A model generated the notes under the pieces. The model was not told the DNA's origin. It worked only from the letters and a program-made list of their open reading frames with translations, and made no database searches. A program made the translations under genes and the position numbers. 64,000 nucleotides of DNA from Venturia oleaginea (Eukaryota > Ascomycota > Dothideomycetes > Venturiales > Venturiaceae). The first letter of the stretch is position 1; each line of letters starts with the position of its first letter. The stretch spans positions 1,736,001 to 1,800,000 of the forward strand of contig JABMLP010000002.1 of NCBI GenBank assembly GCA_013176395.1. Direction: 5' to 3'. Shown here in pieces: positions 1 through 10,458 of the stretch.

Positions 1-2
1 CA

Positions 3-1994
3 ATGAACGTACACGAGCTGAACTACGAGATTCACGACAAGGAACTACTGGCATTAATCAAAGGCCTTGAAGAATGGAGCGCATTTTTGAGAGGTTTGCA
101 GCAGCCATTTGTGGCTATTACTGACCACCGCGCACTGGAATACTTTACCACCAAGAGGATGTTGAACGCACGACAAGCTCGATGGTCAGAGGTTATCTGT
201 AACTATGACTTTACTATTGTCTACCGCCCTGGCAAGGAAAACACCATTGCAGATGGCCTGTCACGGAAATCGGATGAACTGAAGTCACAAAAGGCAATTG
301 CCAACGCAGCCCGCACAATACAACTCATCAAAGATGACCAGATTGGTGCCCAGATCCAGGCGCTTAACATCAACGCAGAACAGCTACACCTAGTGGACCA
401 GCTACTCAACGCCAATCGGACCGCACAATCACTGCAGCAGTTCAGAGACGTCGCTAGCGATGACCATACGACTCTCCGCCTTGAAGATGGACTCCTATTA
501 CACCAGGATCGCCTTTTTATTCAAGAGAATGATCAACTCCGCCGAAAGCTACTTGATGAGGTACATACAACATTACCCTCTGCCCACCCTGGCCGCAACA
601 AAACTCGAAAGATTGTCGCACGGCAGTTTTACTGGCCGCGGATGAATGCAGATATTGATCAATATATTGCGGCATGCCAGGATTGCAGGAGGTCATCAGT
701 TCCTAGGGACAAGACTCCGGGATTGCTGAAACCATTGCCAATACCTGAGAGGCCCTGGCAGCACGTTTCAATGGACTTCATGTCCCTCAACAAAGACAAG
801 CACGGATATGACAATGTCATGGTAGTAGTGGATCGTCTAGGAAAGCGCCCTTTCTCCCTACCATTTCACAAGGAAGTGAAGGCCAAAGATGCTGCATGGC
901 TGTACTACAAACACATCTACCGCATCTATGGGCTGCCTGATACTATTGTCAGCGATCGGGATCCGAGATTTGTGTCGCAGTTCTGGGACGAATTGAGCCT
1001 TATTCTGGGCATCCAATTGCGTAAGAGTACCTCAGAACATGCTCAAACTGATGGCCAGACTGAGATCGTCAACCAGGCATTGCAACAGAAACTAAGGATC
1101 TTTGTCAATCATTACCAAGACAATTGGTCTGAGCTGTTACCTGCAATGGACTTCGCTGCAGCGTCGGCACCTTATGAGTCTACGGGCTTATCGCCATCGG
1201 AGGTTGAAATGGGTTTTGTGCCTAGAATGCATTACGATTGGGAGGCTCGCAAGCCAATGAAAGGACAATCGTCGCTTGAGAAGCTCAATCACGGGGAAGC
1301 ACAACGTTACGCCACTCGTATGTACGAGGCATGGAACTTCGCAAAGACTCAACTCTTCAAGGCCCAACAGCGGCAATCTCTGCAGGCAAACAAGAAGCGT
1401 AGGCCTGAAGACTTCGGCTTTGACGACACCACAGGCATGGGCGATATGGTGTACATCACCAAGAGAGCCTGGCGCACTGATCGACCGTCCGACAAGTTGA
1501 ATAACCCTGTGGTAGGCCCATTTCCTATCATTGGAAAAAAAGGACATAGTTAGGAGGTTCAGTTACCACAATCGTACAAGATACACAATGTTTTTCACTC
1601 TGATCGATTGAGGAAAGCGGCTACAGAGGGGCTCCCGGGTCAAATTAATACCAACGATCCAAATGATGCCTACGAAGTGCACAGCCATGTCGAGTGGGAG
1701 GTTGAGGCGATCCTTGGAAGCCGTATTCATCGACAAAAGCTACAATACATGGTATCATGGAAAGGTTGGGACCCAGATAATACATGGTATGATGCTGAGA
1801 GCTTTAAGAACTCACCAAAGCTGCTCAGGCTCTACCACCAGGATCACCCCGAGCGAGATGGTCCGCCATTGAGGTTGACAGAATGGCAGGACGCCTATGA
1901 CCGAGAGACTGAGGATCCACCGCATGAGGACGATAATGCGGCGGTCTCCAATGGGAGAATGACGAGAATGCGCACAAGGATGAATAGGCGCTAG
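3..1994 (+). pseudogene. Chromovirus pol: RNase H end, integrase, chromodomain; one in-frame stop
   Basis: This is the 3' end of a Gypsy polyprotein. The first ~90 residues are the RNase H tail (DKELLALI, ITDHRALEYF, ADGLSR). A zinc-binding HHCC integrase domain follows (HPGRNKT ... CQDCRRS). The catalytic integrase core has MDFM, VSDRDPRF and TDGQTE with a downstream glutamate region, matching a D,D-35-E arrangement. After a stop codon TAG at 1551-1553 the same frame continues to 1994 and encodes a chromodomain (VEWEVEAIL, YMVSWKGW, NTWYDAES). Chromodomains target such elements to heterochromatin. Because the frame is kept on both sides, one nonsense mutation explains the break. The start is cut by the window edge. 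Confidence 0.88.
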
Positions 1995-2164
1995 GCTATG
2001 GGCCCTTTGCTCCTTTGAGTCCTTTCTCTCCTTCCAGCTATGGGTGTTTTGTATTCTCAAATCAATGGCAGTAGGGATTCAGATTGAAGGGGCGTTTGGT
2101 ATATGTTTTGCTAGCAATGTGGCCAGCCAAGTTGATTCCTCTCGGGATAACTGGGCTTTCTATT

Positions 2165-2178
2165 GGAGGGGGGGGGGG
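2165..2178 (+). other. Polypurine tract of the chromovirus
   Basis: A run of purines ending in eleven G residues lies four bases before the LTR start (TGTGACGG at 2182). Polypurine tracts in this position prime plus-strand DNA synthesis in LTR retrotransposons. Confidence 0.7.
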
Positions 2179-2181
2179 TAA

Positions 2182-2194
2182 TGTGACGGCACGG
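2182..2194 (+). repeat. 3' LTR of chromovirus, left fragment
   Basis: These thirteen bases start with TGTGACGGCA directly after the polypurine tract. The rest of the LTR is displaced beyond the LINE to 8243-8420. Confidence 0.5.
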
Positions 2195-2473
2195 CATGGC
2201 TCCTTGGCCCTCAAGGAACACCAGGACGTCCAGCGAGAGAAGAGATCTACGTGACTAGTTATTATAGACAGTAATAGCAAGCACTAGAAATTCTGCGTCG
2301 TATAACGCGTAGATTCCTTCGAAGTCGCGTTGGTGGTGGAGTGATACACAAAGGGCGATCAACCAAGGCGAACACATCACAGCAACCCCAAAACGACAAC
2401 ACGCACGACAGGCACCCAACCTAACTAATCAAACTCAAGATACTCGGTATTGCCTTGAGAATAAGAGATCCAG

Positions 2474-3793
2474 ATGTCTCTAATAGAAGGACCAACTACG
2501 CCCCCTCCGATGGCAAAGCCAACCGGCCCAACGCTACGACAGTCAACTATAGCAAGCAAAGGCAGGACAGCAGCGATAATGGACGGCTCCCTGAACCAGC
2601 AGAAGCGTACTGAGGTAGCCAAAGCACCGAGGGCTAAATCACAGCGTGCAGCGCAAATACCTGAAGACAACGGCGAGATACCGGTCAGAGAGATACTCCA
2701 AATTCTGGTACAGCTTCAAGGCGACGCAACAAGTAACAGAAAGGTTATCGAAGACCTGCGAAACACTCTCCAACAACGTGACGTAACATTCCAGAATGAG
2801 ATGAAGGAGATGAAAGAGCAACTCCTTCAGGAAACTAAGCAGCTCCGGGAGCAACTTACCCAGGAAACCCAGCAGCTAAGAAAGGATATTTATTTGATAC
2901 AAGCTCAGCTATCGCGGGCAAACTCACTAATCAGCTCACCAGCACAGTCGTACGCGTCTGTAGCTAGGACTAACTCACTTACTCCATCTGCTTCTATCAG
3001 TCAGCAAGCAAGTAATACAAACACCTCATCGATCAGCAGACCCGGCCTAACTCTCAACTTCGCACGCGCTCACACACACATTGACCTCACAAACCCTATC
3101 GAGATAAAAGAGAGAGTAAAGGATGCCATTGCGGCAGGGCAAGCTACAAAGGACATACAGATTGCAGGGATCGAGAAAATTGGCAGAGAAACAAAACTGG
3201 TCCGAGTTGTCCTCAGGTTAGAGGAGGACGAGCAGGTAATACGGCAGAACCAGGAGCAATGGCTCAAATTCTTCCCTGGCGCGTCTGTTCAAGGCGAGAA
3301 GTGGTACCCCGTTAAGGTCGATCGCGTGGACAAAATGGCTATACTGAACGAAGATCGAATCACGCTGAAAAGCAGTCTGAAAGCGGATATATCCGAGGAG
3401 AACAACGTCACCATTACAAAGATCTCTATGCTCAGCAAACCTGACCCATACAAGAACTATTGCTCCATCCTGGTATACCTCAGCTCTAAGATAGAAGCTG
3501 ACAGAGCGCTGAAACAGCTCGAGATTGGAGGAGATTTGGCCCGGGTCAGCCCGTATGAGTATCGACCAAGACCGAGACGATGCTACCAATGCCAACAGTT
3601 TGGACATATGAGCACACGATGCAACAATGACCTGACGTGTGCTAACTGCGCGTGTATTGGGCACGAAGCGCAGGACTGTGTAGAGCAGCATCCCAAATGC
3701 AGCAACTGTGGAGACGCTCACCGAGCAACGGACACAGGATGCCCTGAGTACAAGAAGGCGATGGAACAGACCCGAGCGCGCCATCTATGTTAG
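2474..3793 (+). CDS. LINE ORF1, gag-like RNA-binding protein with CCHC zinc knuckles
   Basis: The product has 439 residues. The N-terminal third is low-complexity and basic. A coiled coil with EMKEMKEQLLQETKQLREQL heptads lies around residues 95-150. A serine-rich linker is followed by a conserved gag-like domain, and the C-terminus holds cysteine knuckles (CYQCQQFGHMSTRC, CANCACIGHEAQDC and a third CSNCGDAH segment). Such proteins coat the element RNA to form the retrotransposition particle. The frame is open throughout. Its stop codon overlaps the ORF2 start in the string ATGTTAG (3787-3793), which suggests that ORF2 is translated by termination-reinitiation. Confidence 0.85.
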   Translation: MSLIEGPTTPPPMAKPTGPTLRQSTIASKGRTAAIMDGSLNQQKRTEVAKAPRAKSQRAAQIPEDNGEIPVREILQILVQLQGDATSNRKVIEDLRNTLQQRDVTFQNEMKEMKEQLLQETKQLREQLTQETQQLRKDIYLIQAQLSRANSLISSPAQSYASVARTNSLTPSASISQQASNTNTSSISRPGLTLNFARAHTHIDLTNPIEIKERVKDAIAAGQATKDIQIAGIEKIGRETKLVRVVLRLEEDEQVIRQNQEQWLKFFPGASVQGEKWYPVKVDRVDKMAILNEDRITLKSSLKADISEENNVTITKISMLSKPDPYKNYCSILVYLSSKIEADRALKQLEIGGDLARVSPYEYRPRPRRCYQCQQFGHMSTRCNNDLTCANCACIGHEAQDCVEQHPKCSNCGDAHRATDTGCPEYKKAMEQTRARHLC

Positions 3794-6700
3794 ATACAAC
3801 CCGTGCGACAACAAGAGGACATTTCAACGTGATTTCATATAACACAGGGAAGAGGAGAGAGACGCTACCTAGTCTACTTAATGACGAATCTATCAGAGAT
3901 TTCGACGCGCTGCTAATACAAGAACCACACTGCTTCAAAACACAGACAGGGCAGGTAATGGCGGCACCAGCAACAAACAACAAATTTATTCAGATTTTCC
4001 CAACGTGCTCTAGAGACGACACATGGCCTATCCGATCGATGATCTGGGCCCGGAAAACGCTCGACTACAAACAGATCCCGATTGCGTCTCCCGACATCAC
4101 GGCAATCCTTATCAAAACTCAAGGCAAAGTCATCTTTACAGCTTCAGTGTACGTGCCAGCAGGAGAAGCACACCGAGAGCGAGACAAGACCGTAGTGACA
4201 GAACGGCTTCAGTTACTAGAAGATGCAATCAAAGATACAGCTCAAGAGCTTGGACACGAGCCAGAACTTCTCATCACCGGAGATTTCAACCGACACGACC
4301 AGCTCTGGGGAGGCGAGCAAGTAGCAGAAACAAGGCGACAGGATGAAGCAGGCGCCATCGTTGAGTATATGGCGGTATATCAGCTCTCTAATCTTGTCCC
4401 CAGGGGAGAGGCCACATTCTACGGAACGCAAGTAAGCAGTACCATCGACCTCTTCCTCACCTCACCGGCTCTCACCGACAGCTTGGTACAGTGTGGATTC
4501 CACGTCAACGAACACGGATCGGACCACCGGCCCATCAGTGCGACATTAGCTATGACGTGCGTGGAGGAGACCACAACACCCAGACGACTTTACAAAAATG
4601 CAAATTGGGAGCGCATCCGCCAGGAGGTAGAACACGCAAAGCAGCGGCAAGCAGTTGCCCCACCTGAAGAGAATGCAGACGAAAACGTGGACGATATGCT
4701 GCAACGATTGATGGAAGTGGTAGTCCCTGTTATCGAGCAATACGTTCCTCTTGCAAAATCGTCGCCGTACCAAAAACCATGGTGGACACCATATCTGACC
4801 AACCTTCGCAAGAAATACACACACGTCAGAAGACAGCTATGCAGAGAAGTTAAGGCGAGCCGGTGGACGACCGAAACGAACGCTCTCACACACCAAACAC
4901 TGCAGCGGCTCCGAACGGAAGCCAGAGAAGCTCAGAGCAAGTACCATCGAGCAATCCGATCGGAAAGAAACACTCACTGGAAGGAATTTCTAGACGACGC
5001 TGAAAATGTATGGAAGGCCGCTAAGTATCTTGACCCAGAGAGTACTTCCTCTTTTGCAAAGATTACAGAACTAGCGAGGCCAAACTCTGACGACACGACC
5101 GAAAGTAAAGAAGAGATTGGATCTATCCTGCTGCAAGCCTTCTTTCCCCCGGCGGCTGAGGTGATCGAGCCAGAACCAGCAGCAGAGCAGCGAGCAACAC
5201 AACTCCCATCACCAGCACTAACAAAATACGAAATCGAAGAAGCGATCATGAGCATGAAAGCACACAAAGCACCAGGCCTAGACGGCCTACCCGCGGTTGT
5301 ATGGAGACAGCTCTGGCCAGTCCTCCAAGACGAGATAACGAGATTGTTTCAAGCGTCTATGACACAAGGCATCCTCCCAGCGCAGTGGAAATGCGCGCGA
5401 ATCCTACCACTTCGAAAGCCAGCAAAAGACGACTATACACAGCCAAACGCGTATCGACCAATCTCCTTGCTAGTAACCCTAGGGAAAGCACTGGAGGCTG
5501 TGGTCGCTACCCGCATCTCCTACCTAGCTGAAGAATACGGCCTCCTACCAGAGAATCATTTTGGAGCTCGGAAGCAACGTAGCACAGAACAGGCACTGCT
5601 GCTCCTCACCGACCGCATCAAACAGGCGCGAAGAAGGTGCCGAGTCCTTAGCCTGCTCAGTTTTGACGTCAAAGGAGCGTACAACGGGGTCAACAAAGAA
5701 GTACTCTTGGCCAGATTACAAAGACGACGTATTCCAGAGGAGCTTGTTCGTTGGATTGAGAACTTCTGCTCAGGCAGGAGAGCAAGCATTACAGTGAACG
5801 GGCAGAGCAGCGAGGAAGTGGATTTGCATTCCCCAGGGCTGCCTCAAGGCTCACCTCTATCCCCAATACTCTACCTCTTCTTCAACGCTGACCTGGTAGA
5901 GAGAAAGATCAGCCGGCACCAAGGCGCAATTGCGTACGTGGATGACTACTCTGTTTGGGTCACCGGGCCAAATGCTGAGGAAAATACTCGGGTGCTTCAA
6001 GAGACAGTGATACCAAAAGCGGAGCAGTGGGAACGTCGTAGTGGAGCTATATTTGAGCCCAAAAAGACAGCCTTCATCCACTTCACACCAAGCGCGGAAA
6101 GACTGTCAACGACGCCAATTCAAATTGGAGGCTGCTCGGTGGTGCCAGGCTCCTCCGTCAAGCTTCTAGGCATTATTCTCGACCAGAAATTGAAGTTCCA
6201 CCTACAGGCTGCCAGAGCTGTCATGATCGAACTATGTTGGTATTCGAATGCAGTTAAATGTAGTTAAATGTGGTGGTTCTGCTCGATCAGGTCTAGCGCG
6301 AGACTGGTCGCAAGTACTTAGACTCGTCTCTACCTCTTAGTTAGCTCCTCATCCTTACAACTTCGCACATCCCATAGAATTCAAGTCATGCTTCCAAGTC
6401 AAGTCCAAGGTCAAACGTGACAAGAGCCGCCACAAAGGAACACGATGCCGCGATCCGGCTGAAGAGACTGAGTGGCCTCCGTACCAAGCAGGCACGGCAG
6501 CTGTTTGAGGCAACAGTGGCGTCAGTTGTCGACTACGCATCATCAGTCTGGGTAACAGCGCTGAACGCTAAGGATACACGCTTGCTTGAACGACACCAAA
6601 GATGGGTGGCACAAGCCATTGTTGGATGCTTCCGAACCACAGCATTGGATATTGCGCAGTCTGAGGCATCAATTGGGACCTTCCACCAACGACAGACAGG

Positions 6701-7896
6701 GAAATGGATGGGCCTGTGGGTCAAGCTAAATACATTACCGGAGCGCCACCCATTGAGGTTCAGTACTAAGGCAGTGCATCAATCATTTAAGCTTCGCTCG
6801 TCACTGGACCTATTAGCAGACAGGTTTGCAGGAATCAATATGTCCCAGATTGAGATAGTCACACCATTTGCAAAAGCACCGTGGATCGAAGGGCCTTGCG
6901 TGATTATTGAAGAGCGCGACGAAGCTACAAAACCCACCGCAACACAAGATGAAGACGAAGTCCACTGCTACACTGACGGCTCAGGTAGAAATGGCATCCT
7001 GGGGACGGGTATGGTGTACATTCTACCAGATGAGAACCGGACTACACTCGAGCAATACGCAACAACAGGATTGCTTGCAAACGGCAATATATACGCGACA
7101 GAGCTGAAGGCAATTAGTACTGCTCTAAGCCAACTGGCAGTGTGGACCATGGTTCCGCTAGAAGGAAAACCCACCATCTTCTCGGACAATCAGAGTGCGC
7201 TAAAGAGTATCCGCAAGCCAAGACAGCAGTCAGGCCAGCATATCCATCAAGGACATCTTGTCAGCCACGCAGCGATTACATCAAAAGGATATCACCGTGG
7301 TTCTTCGATGGATCCCGGCACACTCTAGCATCAAGGGCAACGAAGCAGCAGACAAAATGGCCAAAAGAAGTACCAAAGCAGGGAGCGCAGTGCCGTCAGA
7401 GATACGACTACGCTCAGCACTGATTAGGCAAGCAAAGAAGAGCTGTCAACCAAGCGACAAACTACTGCGAGGAGGGAGATTTACCAAATCCATTGATGCT
7501 GCTATCCCTGGAAAACACACGCGCACCATCTACAATCAGCTATCTAAAACAGAGGCTCAAATACTAGCTCAATTGCGGACGTCACACTGTCGGCTGAATA
7601 AGTACCTGAACCGAATTGGAGCGGCGGAATCACCATTGTGCGAAGAATGCGGAGTTGTGGAAAGCGTGCAGCATTTCCTACTCGATTGCAAACGATTGAG
7701 CGAGCAACGACGGCTCTTGCGAGAAGCAACCGAGCCAAGGAGTGACGTCTCCTATCTACTAGGAGGCCGCTCAATACTCACAAACAGAAGAGGAGAGATG
7801 ATCGATGGTCCAAAATGGACGCCAGATTTAGCAGCAGTACGAGCGACAATTGCGTTCGTAGATGCTACCAAGCGATTCAGCCGAGAGACGGAGTAG
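3787..7896 (+). pseudogene. LINE ORF2: endonuclease, reverse transcriptase, RNase H; disrupted
   Basis: The frame begins at 3787 with an AP-type endonuclease (NVISYNTGK, LLIQEPHC, LLITGDFNRHD, GSDHRPI). The reverse transcriptase follows (FDVKGAYN, LPQGSPLSP, catalytic YVDD at about 5935-5946). It breaks at 6218, where a solo LTR (6219-6422) and a duplicated AGAGC are inserted. Past the insertion the same protein resumes (RAATKEHDAA). RNase H follows (CYTDGSGRNG, FSDNQSALKS), then a one-base insertion near 7244-7245 shifts the frame. The remainder (WIPAHSSIKGNEAADKMAK and a CEECG...H...C motif) reads to 7896. Leaving out the 209 inserted bases restores the frame exactly, so the solo LTR arrived in an open ORF2. 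Confidence 0.85.
6219..6422. repeat. Solo LTR with 5-bp target duplication AGAGC, inside LINE ORF2
   Basis: The insert begins TGTCATGATCG and ends AAACGTGACA. It is bordered by AGAGC on both sides (6214-6218 and 6423-6427), the 5-bp duplication expected of LTR-element integrase. No internal coding region is present, so this is a solo LTR left by recombination. LINE ORF2 reads continuously when the LTR and one AGAGC are left out. Confidence 0.85.
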
Positions 7897-8242
7897 TCTC
7901 TACCAAACCCATAACCAACTCCGAGCATGTGGACTCACTCATTAAGATAGTACCCATGCAAGCAGCAATCCTAGATCCGATACCCCCCTCTTACTAACAG
8001 CCAATATCTAATCCGATCAGTCTGCTGGCCAACGATAAGTTCGCCTTTCGTTTTTGTTGTTGTTTCTGGAGTTTTGGTCAATTTGATAATTCAGTATGTT
8101 AAAAAGATGCTACACAAAAGTAAATGCTTGGGCTTGGAATGAAGGGAGCGTTGATAGTTGGAAACAATGTATGATAGACAATCGGTAGTGTCCCCCTGGA
8201 GCCATACTGGCCCGACGGGTGTATTAAATCCATCCATTCATC
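7897..8242 (+). other. LINE 3' untranslated region and ATCC-type tail
   Basis: This is noncoding sequence from the end of ORF2 to the tail at 8226-8242, which holds imperfect repeats of ATCC. The short inverted pair GGAGCCAT and ATGGCTCC brackets the final 60 bp and the start of the target duplication. No gene is seen here. Confidence 0.5.
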
Positions 8243-8420
8243 CATGGCTCCTTTGCCGTCACGTTACTTCATGGCTCGGGCGTATTGCCTTAGCCACATT
8301 GTGGCTAAGGCGCGATATCTTCGCGCCCTCGTAGTAACTCGCTCTCTACCGTAAATTCTATAATCACACTTAGTTCTTAGAACCCTAGTTCATTCTATAC
8401 ATCCTATCGCTGCCGTGACA
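8243..8420 (+). repeat. 3' LTR of chromovirus, right fragment
   Basis: This runs from the second copy of the LINE target duplication to TGCCGTGACA at 8411-8420. The terminal bases mirror the LTR start TGTGACGGCA, as is common for fungal LTRs. An internal hairpin is formed by TTAGCCACA and TGTGGCTAA. Assignment to the same LTR as 2182-2194 is an inference. Confidence 0.45.
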
Positions 8421-8829
8421 CGGCTAGATCAGATAGGATCTACGGTGAAGGGGCCGCCAATTACTACACGCTTCATGGACAGTTCAGCTATATTTATGAT
8501 TCTTAGGTGGCAGTAGAACGAAGGGGCCGCCAATTAACGATCACTTATGCCAGTCGTTTCGGTTACATCCACACTCTTGATTTCGAAGCAAAGCCAGCCA
8601 CAGGATTGGCGTTTCTGGTAAAGAGCATCCCAATGAGCAGGTAGCAAAGGTCGTCACCATCGTAATGAGATGAAACATTCATGCATTATATTTCGCTCGG
8701 AATTGGAAATCATGAACATGAGTCGAATATATAAAGGTGTCCATCGGCACCCTAGACGTCTAGTAAATACATTCCTCACACTCACTTCCGCACCTACCCT
8801 TCTTATCTAATTACAAAACCTAAATCCCA
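8421..8829. other. Noncoding stretch with a 17-bp direct repeat and a TATA box
   Basis: GAAGGGGCCGCCAATTA occurs at 8448-8464 and again at 8520-8536, 72 bp apart. A clear TATA box, TATATAAAG, lies at 8728-8736, followed by a CT-rich leader that reaches the ATG at 8830. No other feature was seen. Confidence 0.4.
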
Positions 8830-9294
8830 ATGGAGGTAAGATGTCTCTGCTCGGTCAGGTTCTCAGCAGAGCACTCCAAAAGAATACTTTCCCTTTTCAT
8901 CTCCGAATCTGGATGCCGCTTTCGAAGACTTCTTTGACCTTTTCATCTTCAAATCTGGAGAGGGATATAAGCGCATTACCAGCGCCATCAGCCCTGATAT
9001 AAAGGATGCAGCTCTCGTGGTAATTCTCTTGTGCTCGTCTCCAGATTTGGATACGAGAAGGTGAAAGAAGTCTTTGAAAGCGGCAAGATATTCAAAGACG
9101 ATGACATGGAGCAGATGGAGCGACCTACCGTCACGTGAGTACCTTCATCAAGTTCCTAAGTACATACATCGTTATTGACCGAAATCAGAAACATGCCTCA
9201 CCAGGGCAAAGGCGACACCAAAACCCACTACTCTGTCCAGGGCGAAAATGAGGAAGGTAGCAAGGTCAAAGGCGGGCACGTCGCTGAAGATTGA
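8830..9294 (+). pseudogene. Possible small TATA-driven gene, structure unresolved and probably broken
   Basis: An ATG at 8830 lies about 100 bp after a TATA box (8728-8736) and a CT-rich leader. Stretches that read like protein follow in changing frames: one around 8870-9000 (NLDAAFEDFFDLFIF, ITSAISPDIKDAA), one at 9047-9134 (FGYEKVKEVFESGK, DDDMEQMERPTV), then a GTGAGT...CAG intron-like gap. The final open stretch at 9194-9294 ends in NEEGSKVKGGHVAED and a stop. I could not join these with introns of normal size. The 8915-8960 and 9039-9084 segments are inverted copies of each other, so the locus may be rearranged. The family is not recognised. A 36-nt piece of the last segment recurs at 33938-33973. 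Confidence 0.25.
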
Positions 9295-10458
9295 TTGATT
9301 GATTGATTTTATCCTACTCGTTTGCAGCCGCTTAATCACGCAGCTATGTCCGGTTAGGAGGACTTCACCAGACAGCCGACACGTGATAGATTATATAATC
9401 CACCGCGCCCCACTTCGCCCCGATCACTGAAACAAGACCAGCTGTCCCCTCCGTCCTCCCTCTTTTCCCTTAACCAGTATCTCCAAATGCCCGCTGGCTC
9501 TTGTAGATACTGGTTACTCTGCTAGTATATCTGTGCTATGTAGATTCCAAGAGGCAATGCCTCGTGTTTCGCTGTCCTTCTACCTACAGTCTCCCTCTAA
9601 TGCTCAGCTTGTCTATCTGTTTCGCCTTGTCCCTCAAGGCTAATGGATTCCCTAAGTATGTTTCTGCTTGTGAAAGTTGCCTTACACCAGATTCCTATGC
9701 GGCAGTGTATTTGGTTGTGCGATGCTGGAGACAATAGTGACCGTCATAGTCGTGATTTCGCTGCTTGGGTGTGATACTCCGGGTATGCCCGTAGACGAGG
9801 CTGTCTGGTAGCTGCCGTATTGTATGGCGCCGATCGTGCTATAGACCTACCGTCTTATAGTCTGAGCCTATCTGCTGCTAATCGTTCTCCCTACTTGCTG
9901 TATCGTGCGCCTACTCTTGCCAATGCCATAACTGGGACGCAACAGTCTGGGGAGAGGCTCAAGGCTACGTCTGCCAGCTTACAAGGAGGGGATTTGCCGC
10001 TAATATTGCAGTATTGTGTGGTGTGGTCGTTGTATGCCGGGCGTCTGGTGTTCGAGTTGCGTAGAAGGTGATGCCTTTCTATCGGTGGCTCGTCGATTCG
10101 GGACGTCGCAGTGTTATCTGGGGTGATGGACTGGTCGGGAAGCGCATCGGCGACTATGGGTTTGAAAAGTAACTGTGATGCTGTGGGGTATTTGAGCTCC
10201 GTCGTCGTACCCCGTGTCGCTAGATGGTGACTAGATGGTTGCTGTTGTCTTTGGTGGATGCATCGTTCGTATAGCTTGCTCGTGGTATTCGTGTGCTTGC
10301 TCTGCCGTGGCCGCGACGGCGACTCTAGAGACACCTCATCGACGCTGAGGGACGCGCGATGGCGTCTAGAGGCCGGAGCGGCCACTGGCAGGTGTGTTTT
10401 GATGATCTTTAGATGATACTTCTGTAAATTCCAAGAATTGAGTTCTCGGTGTGTGTTC
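9289..10458 (-). repeat. Repeat R, copy 4 (reverse strand)
   Basis: About 1.16 kb is the reverse complement of the R copies at 34208, 48501 and 62794, with scattered differences. On its own strand it begins near the GAGAACTCAATTC block at about 10435-10450 and ends in GGATAAAATC followed by several AATC units (9289-9306). A reading frame of 201 codons (10496-9894, reverse strand) covers much of this copy, but stops break it in the array copies. A 5' end that differs between copies and a microsatellite-like 3' tail fit a non-LTR retroelement, but no reverse transcriptase is present. The family is unknown to me. Confidence 0.75.

Larger units (their letters stand above)
1..2194 (+). mobile_element. 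Ty3/Gypsy chromovirus LTR retrotransposon, 3' part
   Basis: The window opens inside a Ty3/Gypsy element. In order it shows the end of the RNase H domain, the integrase, a chromodomain, a polypurine tract at 2165-2178 and the first bases of the 3' LTR, which begins with TGTGACGGCA at 2182. The gag, protease and reverse transcriptase lie left of the window. The LTR is interrupted at about 2195 by a LINE and appears to resume at 8243-8420, ending in TGCCGTGACA. This makes a joined LTR of about 191 bp with the usual TG...CA ends. The LTR continuation is inferred from its terminal bases and from the flanking duplication of the LINE; the coding assignment is secure. Confidence 0.85.
2195..8260 (+). 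mobile_element. Tad-like LINE (APE endonuclease, RT, RNase H), inserted in the LTR
   Basis: This is a non-LTR retrotransposon of about 6 kb. An 18-bp sequence at 2195-2212 (CATGGCTCCTTGGCCCTC) recurs at 8243-8260 with two mismatches and is the likely target-site duplication. The element ends in a short ATCC-type tail at 8226-8242 immediately before the second copy. It has a 5' leader, a gag-like ORF1 with zinc knuckles, and an ORF2 with AP-type endonuclease, reverse transcriptase, RNase H and a C-terminal cysteine/histidine motif. This architecture is typical of fungal Tad/I-group LINEs. ORF2 is disrupted by a solo LTR and by a one-base insertion, so this copy is dead. Confidence 0.8.
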
